DNA of 31,133 nt from an uncultured Bacteroidota bacterium (GCA_937928385.1 CALEZD010000115.1:1-31133), one strand, 5' to 3'. Counted from the first letter of the stretch, positions 15,026 to 23,640 are shown. The notes: generated by a model not told the origin, from the sequence alone. Program-made: numbers and translations.

Positions 15026-15427
15026 TTAATGCCCGGGCTCTGTAACGGGTACGGTTAATTCATACCCTGTCTGAGCATAATCATTATTAATTGAAACAGG
15101 CACACCTCCTTCTACATTCTGTTTGAGGGATTTGTCAAATCCTTTTGCAAAAACATAATAACTACCCACCCTCTTGCCGTAGAAAGTAGCCTCATACTCT
15201 GCAGTCGGAGTCCTGACTACAACTGCAGAATCGTCGTAATTTGCGGCTTTATCGGTAGTGTTGTACTTAAGGTACACCATACCGCTATCAATCACCGCAT
15301 TATGGTGCTTCAGATCAACTATAATCCTCATTTCACCACAAGTTCTGCAGTCGGCTACTTTATCGCCATCTTTTGAGCAGGAAGCCATCATGATGGCCAA
15401 CCCTGCCAATAACACTGTTGATTTCAT
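15026..15427 (-). CDS. Small lipoprotein of unknown function
   Basis: This 133-aa protein has a lipoprotein signal with lipobox MASC (Cys at 17) followed by SKDGDK. The mature part has a CRTC pair near the N-terminus and a beta-rich stretch (MRIIVDLKHHNAVIDSGMVY, ATFYGKRVGSYYVFAKGFD) that looks like a carboxypeptidase-regulatory or Ig-like domain, ending in LTVPVTEPGH. I do not recognise the family. It is flanked by its own terminator and by an upstream GTTAAC-type direct repeat shared with the two paralogous secreted proteins, which suggests co-regulation with them. Confidence 0.75.
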   Translation of the reverse strand: MKSTVLLAGLAIMMASCSKDGDKVADCRTCGEMRIIVDLKHHNAVIDSGMVYLKYNTTDKAANYDDSAVVVRTPTAEYEATFYGKRVGSYYVFAKGFDKSLKQNVEGGVPVSINNDYAQTGYELTVPVTEPGH

Positions 15428-15452
15428 AATTTCTAAAAGATAATTTAAACTT

Positions 15453-15460
15453 AAAGCTAT
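15453..15460 (-). promoter_or_regulatory. Possible -7 box of the small lipoprotein gene
   Basis: On the minus strand TAGCTTTA differs from TAnnTTTG at one base. It sits 26-33 bp upstream of the ATG, and the direct repeat at 15486-15502 lies 26-42 bp further upstream, where an activator would bind. Confidence 0.3.
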
Positions 15461-15485
15461 ATAATTACTTTTTTAGAAAAAAGAC

Positions 15486-15502
15486 ATTAACAGGCTATTT
15501 AC
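15486..15502 (-). promoter_or_regulatory. GTTAAC-type direct repeat, lipoprotein promoter
   Basis: Plus-strand ATTAAC-AGGCT-ATTTAC has an 11-bp period and the same AGGCT spacer as the copy at 14228. It lies 59-75 bp upstream of the lipoprotein start. Confidence 0.5.
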
Positions 15503-15529
15503 AAAAAAAAAATAGTTTACCCTGGCTAT

Positions 15530-16555
15530 CTATAAAGATTTCAGTTTTTTGAGGGCGGCTTCCAGTATAGCATCCTTGCCCTGTGCCTCGTCTGCAGGGG
15601 TGGTATGCACTGTTTCGTCGGGCAACACGCCATCCTCCAGGTTACGGCCATCGTCGGTGGTAAAGTAAGATGCCGGGTATTCAAGTATCCAGCCGTTGGG
15701 CATTTCTGCTCCCACAATACGCCCGGCACGTCCGCTGGTGGTATCGCCCATCACTACTACATTATTAAAGCCCTTAGCGCCTGTGGCAAAAAGCGCTGCC
15801 TCGGCCATGGTACTCCTGTTGGTAAGCAATATAAACCTCTTGGGAAATTTCACCTTATCGCTTTGCTCGATGTAGCTGGTTTGGGCTTCTGTAAAGTCCC
15901 CCCTTTCAGGCCCTTTCTTATAATAAGCTTTGAATAATACCGCTGATAGCTTGAACATGGTATCGACCCCCATACGCTTCAAAATGGTAAAGGCATTGTT
16001 AATGTCCCCGCCCCTGTTATCTCTTATATCAAATATCACCCCCCTCAGGTTGCTGTCAGTCCGCATGGGCTCGATGATAATATCCAGGTGTTCATCAGTT
16101 ACCTTATCACCAAAGTTGCCGTAGTATACATAGCCTATAGAATCAATTACAGTATGTATGAACGGGCCGGCCTGGTCGTAATCTTTCCAGTAATAACGTT
16201 CTAACAAACGGCGGTTGAAGTTGGGCAGATAATTGGAGGTATCTATGTAATGAGATTCTGCAAATGAAGTTTTCAGGCTTACAGAGGGGTCGGTGAGCAA
16301 TCTGAGCATCTGCGCGCAGGTATCGTACAGTTGCCTGCTGCTCATGGTATCATTTATTTTGGGTTTGTAGGCTTTATACACCTCATCCCAGTTTACAGCC
16401 CTGTAGCCAAAATACACATAACCCTCTTCTATGGTCTTCCACATATATTCAAACACCTCTGTGGGTGTTTTGCCTTCCTGCTTGGGCATCAACAGCTTTT
16501 CGCACCCAGCCAGGCCGATAGACAATATTAAAACCATTATAATCCTCTTCATCAT
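15530..16555 (-). CDS. S41 peptidase-like lipoprotein, catalytic Ser apparently lost
   Basis: This 341-aa lipoprotein (lipobox LAGC, Cys at 18) has the fold of the C-terminal processing/tricorn (S41) peptidases. Visible blocks are an N-terminal helical region EVFEYMWKTIEEGYVYF, then GVIFDIRDNRGGDINNAF, FILLTNRSTMAEAALFATGA, GDTTSGRAGRIVG and LEDGVLPDETVHTTPAD. In active Bacteroidota homologs the nucleophile lies in a TNR-x-T-Y-S-A context; here that position (about 251) is Ala in NRSTMAEAA. It may therefore be a non-catalytic homolog. It starts 14 bp after the outer-membrane protein gene at 16570-17409, so the two probably form an operon. Confidence 0.85.
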   Translation of the reverse strand: MMKRIIMVLILSIGLAGCEKLLMPKQEGKTPTEVFEYMWKTIEEGYVYFGYRAVNWDEVYKAYKPKINDTMSSRQLYDTCAQMLRLLTDPSVSLKTSFAESHYIDTSNYLPNFNRRLLERYYWKDYDQAGPFIHTVIDSIGYVYYGNFGDKVTDEHLDIIIEPMRTDSNLRGVIFDIRDNRGGDINNAFTILKRMGVDTMFKLSAVLFKAYYKKGPERGDFTEAQTSYIEQSDKVKFPKRFILLTNRSTMAEAALFATGAKGFNNVVVMGDTTSGRAGRIVGAEMPNGWILEYPASYFTTDDGRNLEDGVLPDETVHTTPADEAQGKDAILEAALKKLKSL

Positions 16556-16569
16556 CTGTACTGCCTGCG

Positions 16570-17409
16570 TTAATAATTGAACATAAATGTGACTGAAAGA
16601 ATATGCTCAGCAAAATATGCTTTGTGTATGGTCTTCATGCGGGTATAGTCCCACTGGTAGGCAAACTGTATCATATTACCGTTGGTAAGCCTGTACATAA
16701 GCGCGGCACGGCTGTTGAGCCTGAAGTACTTGCCGAATGTACCTGTGACGGCATTATCAAAAAAGTCCTTACCCGGTTTATTGTCAGGGTCTGCAAGCTC
16801 CTCGCGGTTAAGGTAATAAGGGCGGGAAATATTGGCAAAGAAGGGTATTGCCAGGTCCCAGGTGAGAAAACCGGTCTTATCGCCAAATGTTATCTCTTTA
16901 GATATTTTACCGCATAACCCCAGGCTGATAGCGTATTCGTATACCCTGGAAGCATCAACCAGGTGCTCTGCCCTCTTGTGGCCAAACATGGCAGATAACA
17001 TGCCCCCTGCTCTTATTTCCATATCGCGCATGTCCATAGGCAGGTTCACCAGGAACCTGTAATCCATCAGTGCACGTTGTGTCTTGGCATATACTTTGGC
17101 GGGCTTGTCTGTATTATGTGTCAGCCTGAGCGAGGATGCCCGCAGAGATATTTCAGAATAGGTAGACTCATTGATCTTGAGATGCGAGAGCATAGGCAAT
17201 GCTCCCACCCTGCTATATACTATCGGCGAAATAGCGGGATCGTTCATTACCTGGTAGGTAGCCCCGGCACCAATACCTATATAGCGCAGGTACCCCAGCT
17301 TAGACTCAACGCCCCCCTCTTCTTCAGTATACTGGGCAGATACGTTTATGGTAAATACGCAGGAACAAAGTAGCAAAACAAGCTTCCTGCCTAAATGATT
17401 ATTATACAT
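16570..17409 (-). CDS. Predicted outer-membrane beta-barrel protein
   Basis: This 279-aa protein has a signal peptide ending NVSAQ (about residue 25). The mature part alternates hydrophobic and polar residues, with aromatic-rich strands (LGYLRYIGIGAGATYQV, MIQFAYQWDYTRM), and ends in a terminal aromatic residue (LSVTFMFNY), as outer-membrane barrels do. I do not recognise a named family. The S41-like lipoprotein gene follows after 14 bp, suggesting a functional pair at the outer membrane. ilvE lies 43 bp upstream with no obvious terminator, so read-through from ilvE is possible. Confidence 0.7.
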   Translation of the reverse strand: MYNNHLGRKLVLLLCSCVFTINVSAQYTEEEGGVESKLGYLRYIGIGAGATYQVMNDPAISPIVYSRVGALPMLSHLKINESTYSEISLRASSLRLTHNTDKPAKVYAKTQRALMDYRFLVNLPMDMRDMEIRAGGMLSAMFGHKRAEHLVDASRVYEYAISLGLCGKISKEITFGDKTGFLTWDLAIPFFANISRPYYLNREELADPDNKPGKDFFDNAVTGTFGKYFRLNSRAALMYRLTNGNMIQFAYQWDYTRMKTIHKAYFAEHILSVTFMFNY

Positions 17410-17452
17410 ACGGGCAGCAAAATATCAATAAAATAAGGAATGGCAAAAACTA

Positions 17453-18520
17453 TCAGAACCGGTACACCCATCCGCGGGTATCGGGCTTGCGGCCATATCG
17501 TATAGCATTCAGCTCTTCGCGCAGCCATGGTGCCAGCTTCCAGTCTTCCTGTGGAGGCAACGCCATCTTCTGCTCCCTGTAGGTAAGGTCAGCAATAGGC
17601 GCTATAGATGCAGCAGTACCGGTACCAAAAGCCTCTTTCAGTTGCCCTGCATTATATGCTTCCACTATTTCATCTATATGCAGCGGACGCTCTTCTACAT
17701 TATAGCCATTCTCCCTCAGTATAGTAATCACACTGTCGCGGGTTATGCCCTCCAGTATAGTATCAGACAGCTCGGGTGTTACTATTGTATCGCCCAGCAT
17801 GAAGAATACATTCATAGTGCCTATTTCCTGCACATATTTATGCTCAAAGCCATCCATCCACAATATCTGGTGGTAACCTTTCTTGCGTACTTCTGTCATG
17901 GGGTACATGCTGCCTCCGTAGTTGCCCGCGGCTTTTGTATAGCCAACTCCACCGGGGAATGCACGTACATAATTTTCGTCTACATATATAGATACAGGCT
18001 CCGCATAGTAAGGGCCTGCAGGGCTGGTGATAATCATAAAGCGGAACCTGGTAGTTGGCTTGATACCAATAAACTCATCCATTGCCATCATAAACGGGCG
18101 GATGTATAATGATGTCCTGTCTGCTTCCGGTATCCAGTCTTTATCCAGGTCTACCAGTTGCCTCATGCCCTCCATGAACAATTCTTCAGGTATAGCAGGC
18201 ATACCCATACGTATAGATGAACGGTTCATTCGTTTCCAGTTGTCTTGCGGACGGAAAATAATGGGATTGCCTTCAGGGTCTTTATACGCCTTTACACCTT
18301 CGAATATAGCCTGCCCGTAATGGAAGAAAGATGTAGCCGGGCTCATACTCATAGTACCATAGGGTATTATTTCGGCTTTGTTCCACGCACCATCCACATA
18401 GTCCGCTATCAGCATGTGGTCTGAATATACCTTGCCGAATTCGATATTACTTTTGTCCAACTCGTTTAGCCTGCTGTTATCAGTTTTTTTAACCCTGATA
18501 TCTAATGTGAATACATCCAT
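17453..18520 (-). CDS. ilvE: Branched-chain amino acid aminotransferase
   Basis: IlvE is a PLP-dependent fold-type IV transaminase that interconverts Leu, Ile and Val with their 2-keto acids. It is 355 aa with the ATG at 18520 (MDVFTLDIRV); the longer reading from 18565 adds 15 hydrophobic residues that do not belong to this cytoplasmic family. K196 in GVGYTKAAGNYGG is the PLP lysine. Other family blocks are FHYGQAIFEGVKAY, YIRPFMMAMDE, IGTMNVFF, LEGITRDSVI and FGTGTAASIAPI. The length suits the branch of about 355 aa that includes eukaryotic BCATs. It is a single gene here, without other ilv or leu genes. Confidence 0.95.
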   Translation of the reverse strand: MDVFTLDIRVKKTDNSRLNELDKSNIEFGKVYSDHMLIADYVDGAWNKAEIIPYGTMSMSPATSFFHYGQAIFEGVKAYKDPEGNPIIFRPQDNWKRMNRSSIRMGMPAIPEELFMEGMRQLVDLDKDWIPEADRTSLYIRPFMMAMDEFIGIKPTTRFRFMIITSPAGPYYAEPVSIYVDENYVRAFPGGVGYTKAAGNYGGSMYPMTEVRKKGYHQILWMDGFEHKYVQEIGTMNVFFMLGDTIVTPELSDTILEGITRDSVITILRENGYNVEERPLHIDEIVEAYNAGQLKEAFGTGTAASIAPIADLTYREQKMALPPQEDWKLAPWLREELNAIRYGRKPDTRGWVYRF

Positions 18521-18585
18521 GCGTGCAAATATTATAAAAGAACGAATAATAAAAAGGAAATACAAAGAAACGAAAAAAAATGGAA

Positions 18586-18593
18586 TAGATTTG
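18586..18593 (+). promoter_or_regulatory. Putative -7 box for the 18620 ORF and recQ
   Basis: TAGATTTG matches TAnnTTTG and lies 27 bp before the ATG at 18620. No convincing -33 element is seen. Confidence 0.45.
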
Positions 18594-18619
18594 CTTAAAT
18601 TGTAAGTGAATACGCTGAA

Positions 18620-19090
18620 ATGCTTGTTATGACTGATTTCCCGAGGATTATCAACACAGAAATTATTGATACTGAAACAGATATATTCTGGTATAACAAT
18701 TCTGCATCAGATGAAACAATTTCACCTAAACATGTATTGATTTTGTCAAAAAAAATTGACGAACAATCGGCAGAGCAACAACAATTAAACAAAATACTGG
18801 ATGCGTGTAAGCTGTCTGAGGACAGATACAATCTTGTGCAAATAACTGATAATGAACGGCGGGCATGGCACTTATTAAAAGACATTGCTAATCCCTCAGT
18901 TATTATCTTATTTGGCGTACGTCCGTCTGATTTGGGGATATCAGCATTATTCAGGCTGAACGGACTTAATAATTTTGACGGCGCATCGTGGATACCCACA
19001 TTATCGCTATCGGAACTGGAGCAACAACCACAAGCCAAAAAAGACTTGTGGGCCTCTGCGTTGAAACCGTTATTTGCTGATACTCAATAA
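18620..19090 (+). CDS. Conserved-looking hypothetical protein upstream of recQ
   Basis: This 156-aa soluble protein has no signal peptide or membrane segment. Noticeable blocks are VLILSKKIDEQSAEQQQLNK, a central ILFGVRPSDLGISALF, and a C-terminal WIPTLSLSELEQQPQAKKDLW. The C-terminal pattern (Leu-Pro-Ser/Thr followed by Lys-x2-Leu-Trp) and the general layout recall DNA polymerase III psi subunit (HolD)-like proteins, but this is weak and from memory. recQ starts 2 bp after its stop, so the genes are probably translationally coupled; a DNA replication or repair role is plausible by context. An alternative start is the ATG at 18629. Confidence 0.7.
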   Translation: MLVMTDFPRIINTEIIDTETDIFWYNNSASDETISPKHVLILSKKIDEQSAEQQQLNKILDACKLSEDRYNLVQITDNERRAWHLLKDIANPSVIILFGVRPSDLGISALFRLNGLNNFDGASWIPTLSLSELEQQPQAKKDLWASALKPLFADTQ

Positions 19091-19092
19091 CA

Positions 19093-20991
19093 TTGCCTGC
19101 ACCTTTAGAAATATTACAAAGGTATTGGGGCTATGGCCGGTTCAGGCCACTGCAAAACGAAATTATCCGGTCAGTATTGCAGCACCACGATACATTGGCG
19201 CTACTGCCAACGGGCGGCGGCAAATCATTGTGCTATCAATTACCATCTTTATTGCACGGCGGATTAACGCTGGTAGTGACACCATTGATAGCCCTGATGC
19301 AGGAACAGGTGGAAAATCTTTTGTCAAAGGATATACACGCGGCACATATCAGCTCGGGCATGCACAGGGCAGAAGTGTACAGGATACTGAACAATGCCGC
19401 AGGAGGTGCTTATAAATTATTATATATCTCGCCGGAAAGAATACAAACAGAGTTGTTCCTCGAATTTCTCCCGGCACTGGACGTGCAACTCATAGCTGTA
19501 GATGAAGCGCATTGCGTATCGCAATGGGGGCACGACTTCAGGCCCGACTACCTGCAGATAAAAACCATCAGGCAGGTATTTAAAAATGTACCGGTACTCG
19601 CACTCACAGCATCTGCTACTAAAGAAGTGGAAGCAGACATTATCAAACAACTGGAATTAAATAAGGTACAGGTATTCAGGGAAAGTTTTGAAAGGCAAAA
19701 CCTGTTCTATACCGTACAATACAGTGAGCAGAAAAACAGGGATGCTATATCGCTGCTGAATAGTGTAAATGGATGCAGTATCGTCTATTGCAGAAGCAGG
19801 AAGCAAACCGAAGTACTCAGCAAGCAACTACAACAACAAGGCATCAACGCGCTACCCTATCATGCAGGTATGAAGCATGAACAACGTACCGAACACCGTG
19901 AACTGTGGATGAATAACAAAGCCCCTGTGATGGTGGCCACCACGGCATTCGGCATGGGTATAGACAAGGCGGATGTAAGGCTGGTGCTGCATTACGACAT
20001 ACCCGAACACTTAGAGGCCTACTACCAGGAGTCAGGCAGGGCCGGGCGTGATGGCCACCCCGCACAATCTGTATTACTGTACAATCAGCCCGATATTAAT
20101 AAGCTGGAAGAAAGTACAGAAACACAATTTCCGCCTTATGAGATGATCAGGAAAGTATACCAGTCGGTAGCCGAATACCTGCAGATACCTATAGGCGCAG
20201 AACCATACCGGTATTACGATTTTGAACTGACCGACTTTAGTAAAAAATTCGGGCTGAATGGATTTACTGCTGCAAGGGCTTTGAAACTGTTGGAACAGGA
20301 GGGGCTATGGACACTAAGTGAAAGCGTATTTATACCCACCACAGTACAGGTATTGGCAAACAGGGCTGAACTGGATAATATCGGCAGGATGCACCCTGAC
20401 CTCAACCTGCTGCTCACCACTATGCTAAGGTTGTACGGCAGTTTGTTTTATCATCCTACGGCTGTTAATGTAAAAGTAATAGCCAAGCACCTGAAAATAC
20501 AATCGTCGCTGGTCATCCTGATGCTGGAGCAATTGGATAAGATGGAACTGGTACAATTTAACCAGCCGAAAGACGGGCCGCAACTGTTCTTTCATCACTA
20601 CCGGGTAGATAGCCGCACCCTCCTCATCAATACAGAGCGCATCAATGCACTGAAGAAAACCCACCAACAGCGTACAGACGCTATGATTCGCTACATTACC
20701 GACAATCATGTGTGCCGAACAAGAAATATGCTTCGCTATTTCGGCCAGCAGTATGACAAAAATTGCGGGCACTGCGATGTGTGTGCCGGGATGAAAAAAA
20801 GAGATATTCAACCTGCTGTAGTACGTGCTGACATCGCGCAGCTCTTTACAGATGCATCAGAAAAAAGCATTGCTGAAATATGCAACGCACTTCCGCAACA
20901 CCCGGCTCCGGCAATTACCGGTACACTCAGGGAAATGATTGACGAGGGCCTCTACGGCCTGAAGGGTAATAATATTATCTACCGGAAATAA
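19093..20991 (+). CDS. recQ: ATP-dependent DNA helicase RecQ
   Basis: RecQ is a 3'-5' SF2 DNA helicase in recombination and repair. The 632-aa product shows Walker A TGGGKS (40-45), the DEAH box (137-140) within DEAHCVSQWGHDFRP, LALTASAT (motif III), the RecQ-specific ATTAFGMGIDKADVR and YYQESGRAGRDG (motif VI). These are followed by a RecQ-C zinc site with Cys in NHVCRTRNML and CGHCDVC, and a winged-helix region. No HRDC domain is evident; the C-terminus ends in a short helical extension. The start is the TTG at 19093: an in-frame stop lies at 19078 and no ATG or GTG comes between. It ends directly against nadE on the opposite strand (0 bp gap). Confidence 0.95.
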   Translation: MPAPLEILQRYWGYGRFRPLQNEIIRSVLQHHDTLALLPTGGGKSLCYQLPSLLHGGLTLVVTPLIALMQEQVENLLSKDIHAAHISSGMHRAEVYRILNNAAGGAYKLLYISPERIQTELFLEFLPALDVQLIAVDEAHCVSQWGHDFRPDYLQIKTIRQVFKNVPVLALTASATKEVEADIIKQLELNKVQVFRESFERQNLFYTVQYSEQKNRDAISLLNSVNGCSIVYCRSRKQTEVLSKQLQQQGINALPYHAGMKHEQRTEHRELWMNNKAPVMVATTAFGMGIDKADVRLVLHYDIPEHLEAYYQESGRAGRDGHPAQSVLLYNQPDINKLEESTETQFPPYEMIRKVYQSVAEYLQIPIGAEPYRYYDFELTDFSKKFGLNGFTAARALKLLEQEGLWTLSESVFIPTTVQVLANRAELDNIGRMHPDLNLLLTTMLRLYGSLFYHPTAVNVKVIAKHLKIQSSLVILMLEQLDKMELVQFNQPKDGPQLFFHHYRVDSRTLLINTERINALKKTHQQRTDAMIRYITDNHVCRTRNMLRYFGQQYDKNCGHCDVCAGMKKRDIQPAVVRADIAQLFTDASEKSIAEICNALPQHPAPAITGTLREMIDEGLYGLKGNNIIYRK

Positions 20992-22674
20992 CTACGATAA
21001 ATACTTACCTACTATCGGCACTCTGCGCCCTACGCCAAAAGCCTTGGGCGACACCCTGATGATGGGGCAAAACTGGTTGCGCTTATATTCATTCATGTTC
21101 ACCATCTTCAGTATGCGAGCTACCAATGCTGCATCAAAGCCCTGGGCGGTTATTTCTTTTGGCCCCTGCCGGCGCTCTATATATTGATACAAAATCGGGT
21201 CGAGCACATCATATTCGGGCAGGCTGTCACTGTCCTTCTGCCCTTCTCTCAATTCGGCCGACGGGGCTTTATCAATAATATTACGGGGTATCACCTCTCT
21301 ATCGCAATTAATGTATTCCGCCAGAGCATATACCTGCATTTTGTACACATCGCCCAATACGCCCAGGCCGCCCGCCATGTCGCCATACAGCGTACCATAG
21401 CCTGTAGCCAATTCACTCTTGTTAGACGTATTCAGCAGTATAGAACCAAACTTATTGGATAAGGCCATCACCAATGCACCGCGTATGCGCGATTGCAGGT
21501 TTTCTTCAGCCACATTGAAGGGCAGGTCTTTGAAAATTGGCTTGAGTGCCGACCTGTATTCATCAAAAATACTTTTGATGGGAAGTATATCGTAAGGGTT
21601 ACCCAGGTTGACCGATAATTCTACCGCATCGTCTACAGAGTGGCCGGTTGAAAATTGGGAAGGCATAAGTAGCGCATGTACATTTTCGCTGCCCAATGCG
21701 CTGCACGCCAATGCAAGAGTAACAGCACTGTCAATGCCTCCTGAAGAGGCAACAATGGCTTTGGTGAACCCCATCTTGCTGAAGTAGTCGCGTATGCCCA
21801 TAACCAGTGCATCGTGTATCAGCGCTGTACCCAGGTGTGGTTCAAATACTTTAGGCATAGGGTCGGTAGAAGGTATATCTGCAGCACTGCGTAAAACAGG
21901 TTGGCTGAACGTATTATCATCGTTCAAATCCACATACGTCACCTGTTCTGAAAAATAAGACATTTCCAGCACCAGGTTTTCCTGCGCATCCATCACTACA
22001 GAGCCGCCGTCGAATACAATTTCCGTTTGCGAGCCTACGGTATTGCAATACACCATCGGTATTTTATACTTCGCTACATTTCTTTTTACAATGCCCAGCC
22101 TTTCCTGCGCCTGTGCATAATCGAAAGGCGATGCACTGATATTGACCATGATGTCCGGTTGTTGCTTCACCAACTCATCCATCGGGCAAATACGGTATAG
22201 GGGGTTGTCATCCAGGTTCCAGATATCTTCGCATACAGTCACCGCCAGTTTCTTGCCTTTAAATTCCATCACATTCCATTCCAGCCCCGGCTCGAAGTAG
22301 CGGTATTCATCGAATATATCATACGTAGGCAGGAGTGTTTTATGTGCTGTGGCCTGTATCTTTTTATCATACAGCAGGTAGGCACTGTTGAACAGGTCTT
22401 TCCCCTCCACTCGCGGGTTGCGCGACGGCGCCCCTACTATTACCCCAATCGTATCTGCTTCCTGTGCAATAGCATTTATTGCTGCCAGGCATTGCTCAAT
22501 GAAATCATTAAACTCCAGGAAATCCCGTGGGGGATAACCGCATACTGCCAGTTCTGAAAACACAATGAGGTCACCACCCTGCTGTTTAGCCTGGCGTACA
22601 GCATCAATTATTTTGGCTGTATTTGCTTCAAAGTTGCCTATATGGTAGTTCTGCTGTGCGAGGAATATCTTCAT
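20992..22674 (-). CDS. nadE: Glutamine-dependent NAD+ synthetase
   Basis: This enzyme forms NAD+ from deamido-NAD+, ATP and glutamine-derived ammonia. The 560-aa product joins an N-terminal nitrilase-type glutaminase to a C-terminal synthetase. The glutaminase triad is E41 (FSELAVCGYPP), K112 (HKTLLPTYD) and C148 (TVCEDIW). The synthetase P-loop is SSGGIDSAVT (about 310), followed by LLMPSQFSTG, LNTSNKSELATGYGTLYGD and the C-terminal NQFCPIIRVSPKAFG. nadE lies divergent from the gldB side, separated by the porin-like gene. A TAATTTTG box lies only 9 bp upstream of the ATG, so the mRNA leader may be very short. Confidence 0.96.
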   Translation of the reverse strand: MKIFLAQQNYHIGNFEANTAKIIDAVRQAKQQGGDLIVFSELAVCGYPPRDFLEFNDFIEQCLAAINAIAQEADTIGVIVGAPSRNPRVEGKDLFNSAYLLYDKKIQATAHKTLLPTYDIFDEYRYFEPGLEWNVMEFKGKKLAVTVCEDIWNLDDNPLYRICPMDELVKQQPDIMVNISASPFDYAQAQERLGIVKRNVAKYKIPMVYCNTVGSQTEIVFDGGSVVMDAQENLVLEMSYFSEQVTYVDLNDDNTFSQPVLRSAADIPSTDPMPKVFEPHLGTALIHDALVMGIRDYFSKMGFTKAIVASSGGIDSAVTLALACSALGSENVHALLMPSQFSTGHSVDDAVELSVNLGNPYDILPIKSIFDEYRSALKPIFKDLPFNVAEENLQSRIRGALVMALSNKFGSILLNTSNKSELATGYGTLYGDMAGGLGVLGDVYKMQVYALAEYINCDREVIPRNIIDKAPSAELREGQKDSDSLPEYDVLDPILYQYIERRQGPKEITAQGFDAALVARILKMVNMNEYKRNQFCPIIRVSPKAFGVGRRVPIVGKYLS

Positions 22675-22682
22675 ACAAGTGG

Positions 22683-22690
22683 CAAAATTA
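22683..22690 (-). promoter_or_regulatory. Putative -7 box for nadE
   Basis: On the minus strand TAATTTTG matches TAnnTTTG and ends 9 bp before the nadE ATG. If used, the transcript would be nearly leaderless. Confidence 0.35.
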
Positions 22691-22716
22691 CGATTTAGTG
22701 GATAGTATTAATAAAA

Positions 22717-22744
22717 AAGCAGCCTACCGGTAGGTAAACTGCTT
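22717..22744 (-). terminator. Terminator of the porin-like gene
   Basis: AAGCAG/CTGCTT flank the palindrome CCTACCGGTAGG with a 4-nt bulge. On the minus strand the structure runs into TTTTTTATT. It lies 22 bp past the stop of the 22766-23581 gene. Confidence 0.75.
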
Positions 22745-22765
22745 ACTATATTGTTCTGTTAAGTA

Positions 22766-23581
22766 TTAAAAGTATAAACCGACTTTCAGGGCTATATTGT
22801 TCAACCTGATATTGCCGTCAGTAAACGTACCCTTATAGCCCATATTGAAATCTTTGGGGCTGGTGACATCGGGCGCGAAGCCATTGTTGAAAAACAGGCC
22901 CATATACAGGCTCATTTTCTGAGTAATCTGGTATTCGATACCCCCGCCCAGGTTCATCTGGAAGAGGATAGGTATAATGCTGACACCGTTACGCAGTTTT
23001 TCATTTTCGCCGGTCACTATTTCATCTACAAAACCCGCACCTGCGGTATCAGTATAAGTAACTGAATACGTAGCCTTTTTTGATATATTAATAGCTGCGG
23101 TAATGCCCAGGTTACCAAATATGCGCAGACCACCTGACAGGTTATCACTCATCAACTTCAGGCCAAAAGGCACTTCAAAATACTGCAGGCGGTAATCGAA
23201 GCTTGCAGATTTTACAATATTATCAGGTGCAGGACTGGGCAGCTTAGCCGGGTCGTTTTCAGCCAGGATTTTACCACCTGTTGTAGCCAGCTGAACACCC
23301 GTACTGATACCATAGTTCTCAGCGAAAAAATGGTCTATCATCAAGCCCCAGGTATACCCTACTTTGCTTCCCTCGCTGCTCACCAGGTACAAGCCATCGT
23401 TGCTTTTATTGGCAGTCGGTTTCATCCATGAGCTGTTGGGTGCAAAAAAGAGCCCGAAGCGTGTTTTTCTCAGTTCCGCACTCGTATTACTTTCTATCGG
23501 TTCGCCATAGGTATATTGTGCCAACGCATTGAATGAACATATACTAGTAACACCAACCATTAATAATTTCCTGATATTCAT
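22766..23581 (-). CDS. Porin-family outer-membrane beta-barrel protein
   Basis: This 271-aa protein has a signal peptide ending NALAQ. The body is typical of the PorT-like (outer membrane beta-barrel, OMP_b-brl_2) family in Bacteroidota: RFGLFFAPNSSWMKP near the N-terminus, ENYGISTGVQLATTGGKI, DYRLQYFEVPFGLKLMSDN, IFGNLGITAAINISK, MNLGGGIEYQITQKMSLYMG and a final strand LNNIALKVGLYF ending in Phe. It is predicted to sit in the outer membrane; substrate or partner is unknown. It is divergent from gldB and has its own terminator. Confidence 0.82.
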   Translation of the reverse strand: MNIRKLLMVGVTSICSFNALAQYTYGEPIESNTSAELRKTRFGLFFAPNSSWMKPTANKSNDGLYLVSSEGSKVGYTWGLMIDHFFAENYGISTGVQLATTGGKILAENDPAKLPSPAPDNIVKSASFDYRLQYFEVPFGLKLMSDNLSGGLRIFGNLGITAAINISKKATYSVTYTDTAGAGFVDEIVTGENEKLRNGVSIIPILFQMNLGGGIEYQITQKMSLYMGLFFNNGFAPDVTSPKDFNMGYKGTFTDGNIRLNNIALKVGLYF

Positions 23582-23632
23582 AGCCTTTTTTGCAGCGGTT
23601 AAAGATTATTATTCAAATAAAAACAGTAATGC

Positions 23633-23640
23633 TATTTTTG
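23633..23640 (+). promoter_or_regulatory. Putative -7 box for gldB
   Basis: TATTTTTG matches TAnnTTTG and lies 46 bp before the gldB ATG. No clear -33 element is seen. Confidence 0.4.

Noticed and set aside
18521..18565. Longer ilvE start giving a hydrophobic N-terminus
   Set aside because: The 15 extra residues look like a chance hydrophobic stretch in an AT-rich promoter region, and the enzyme family is cytoplasmic and starts at the MDVF Met.
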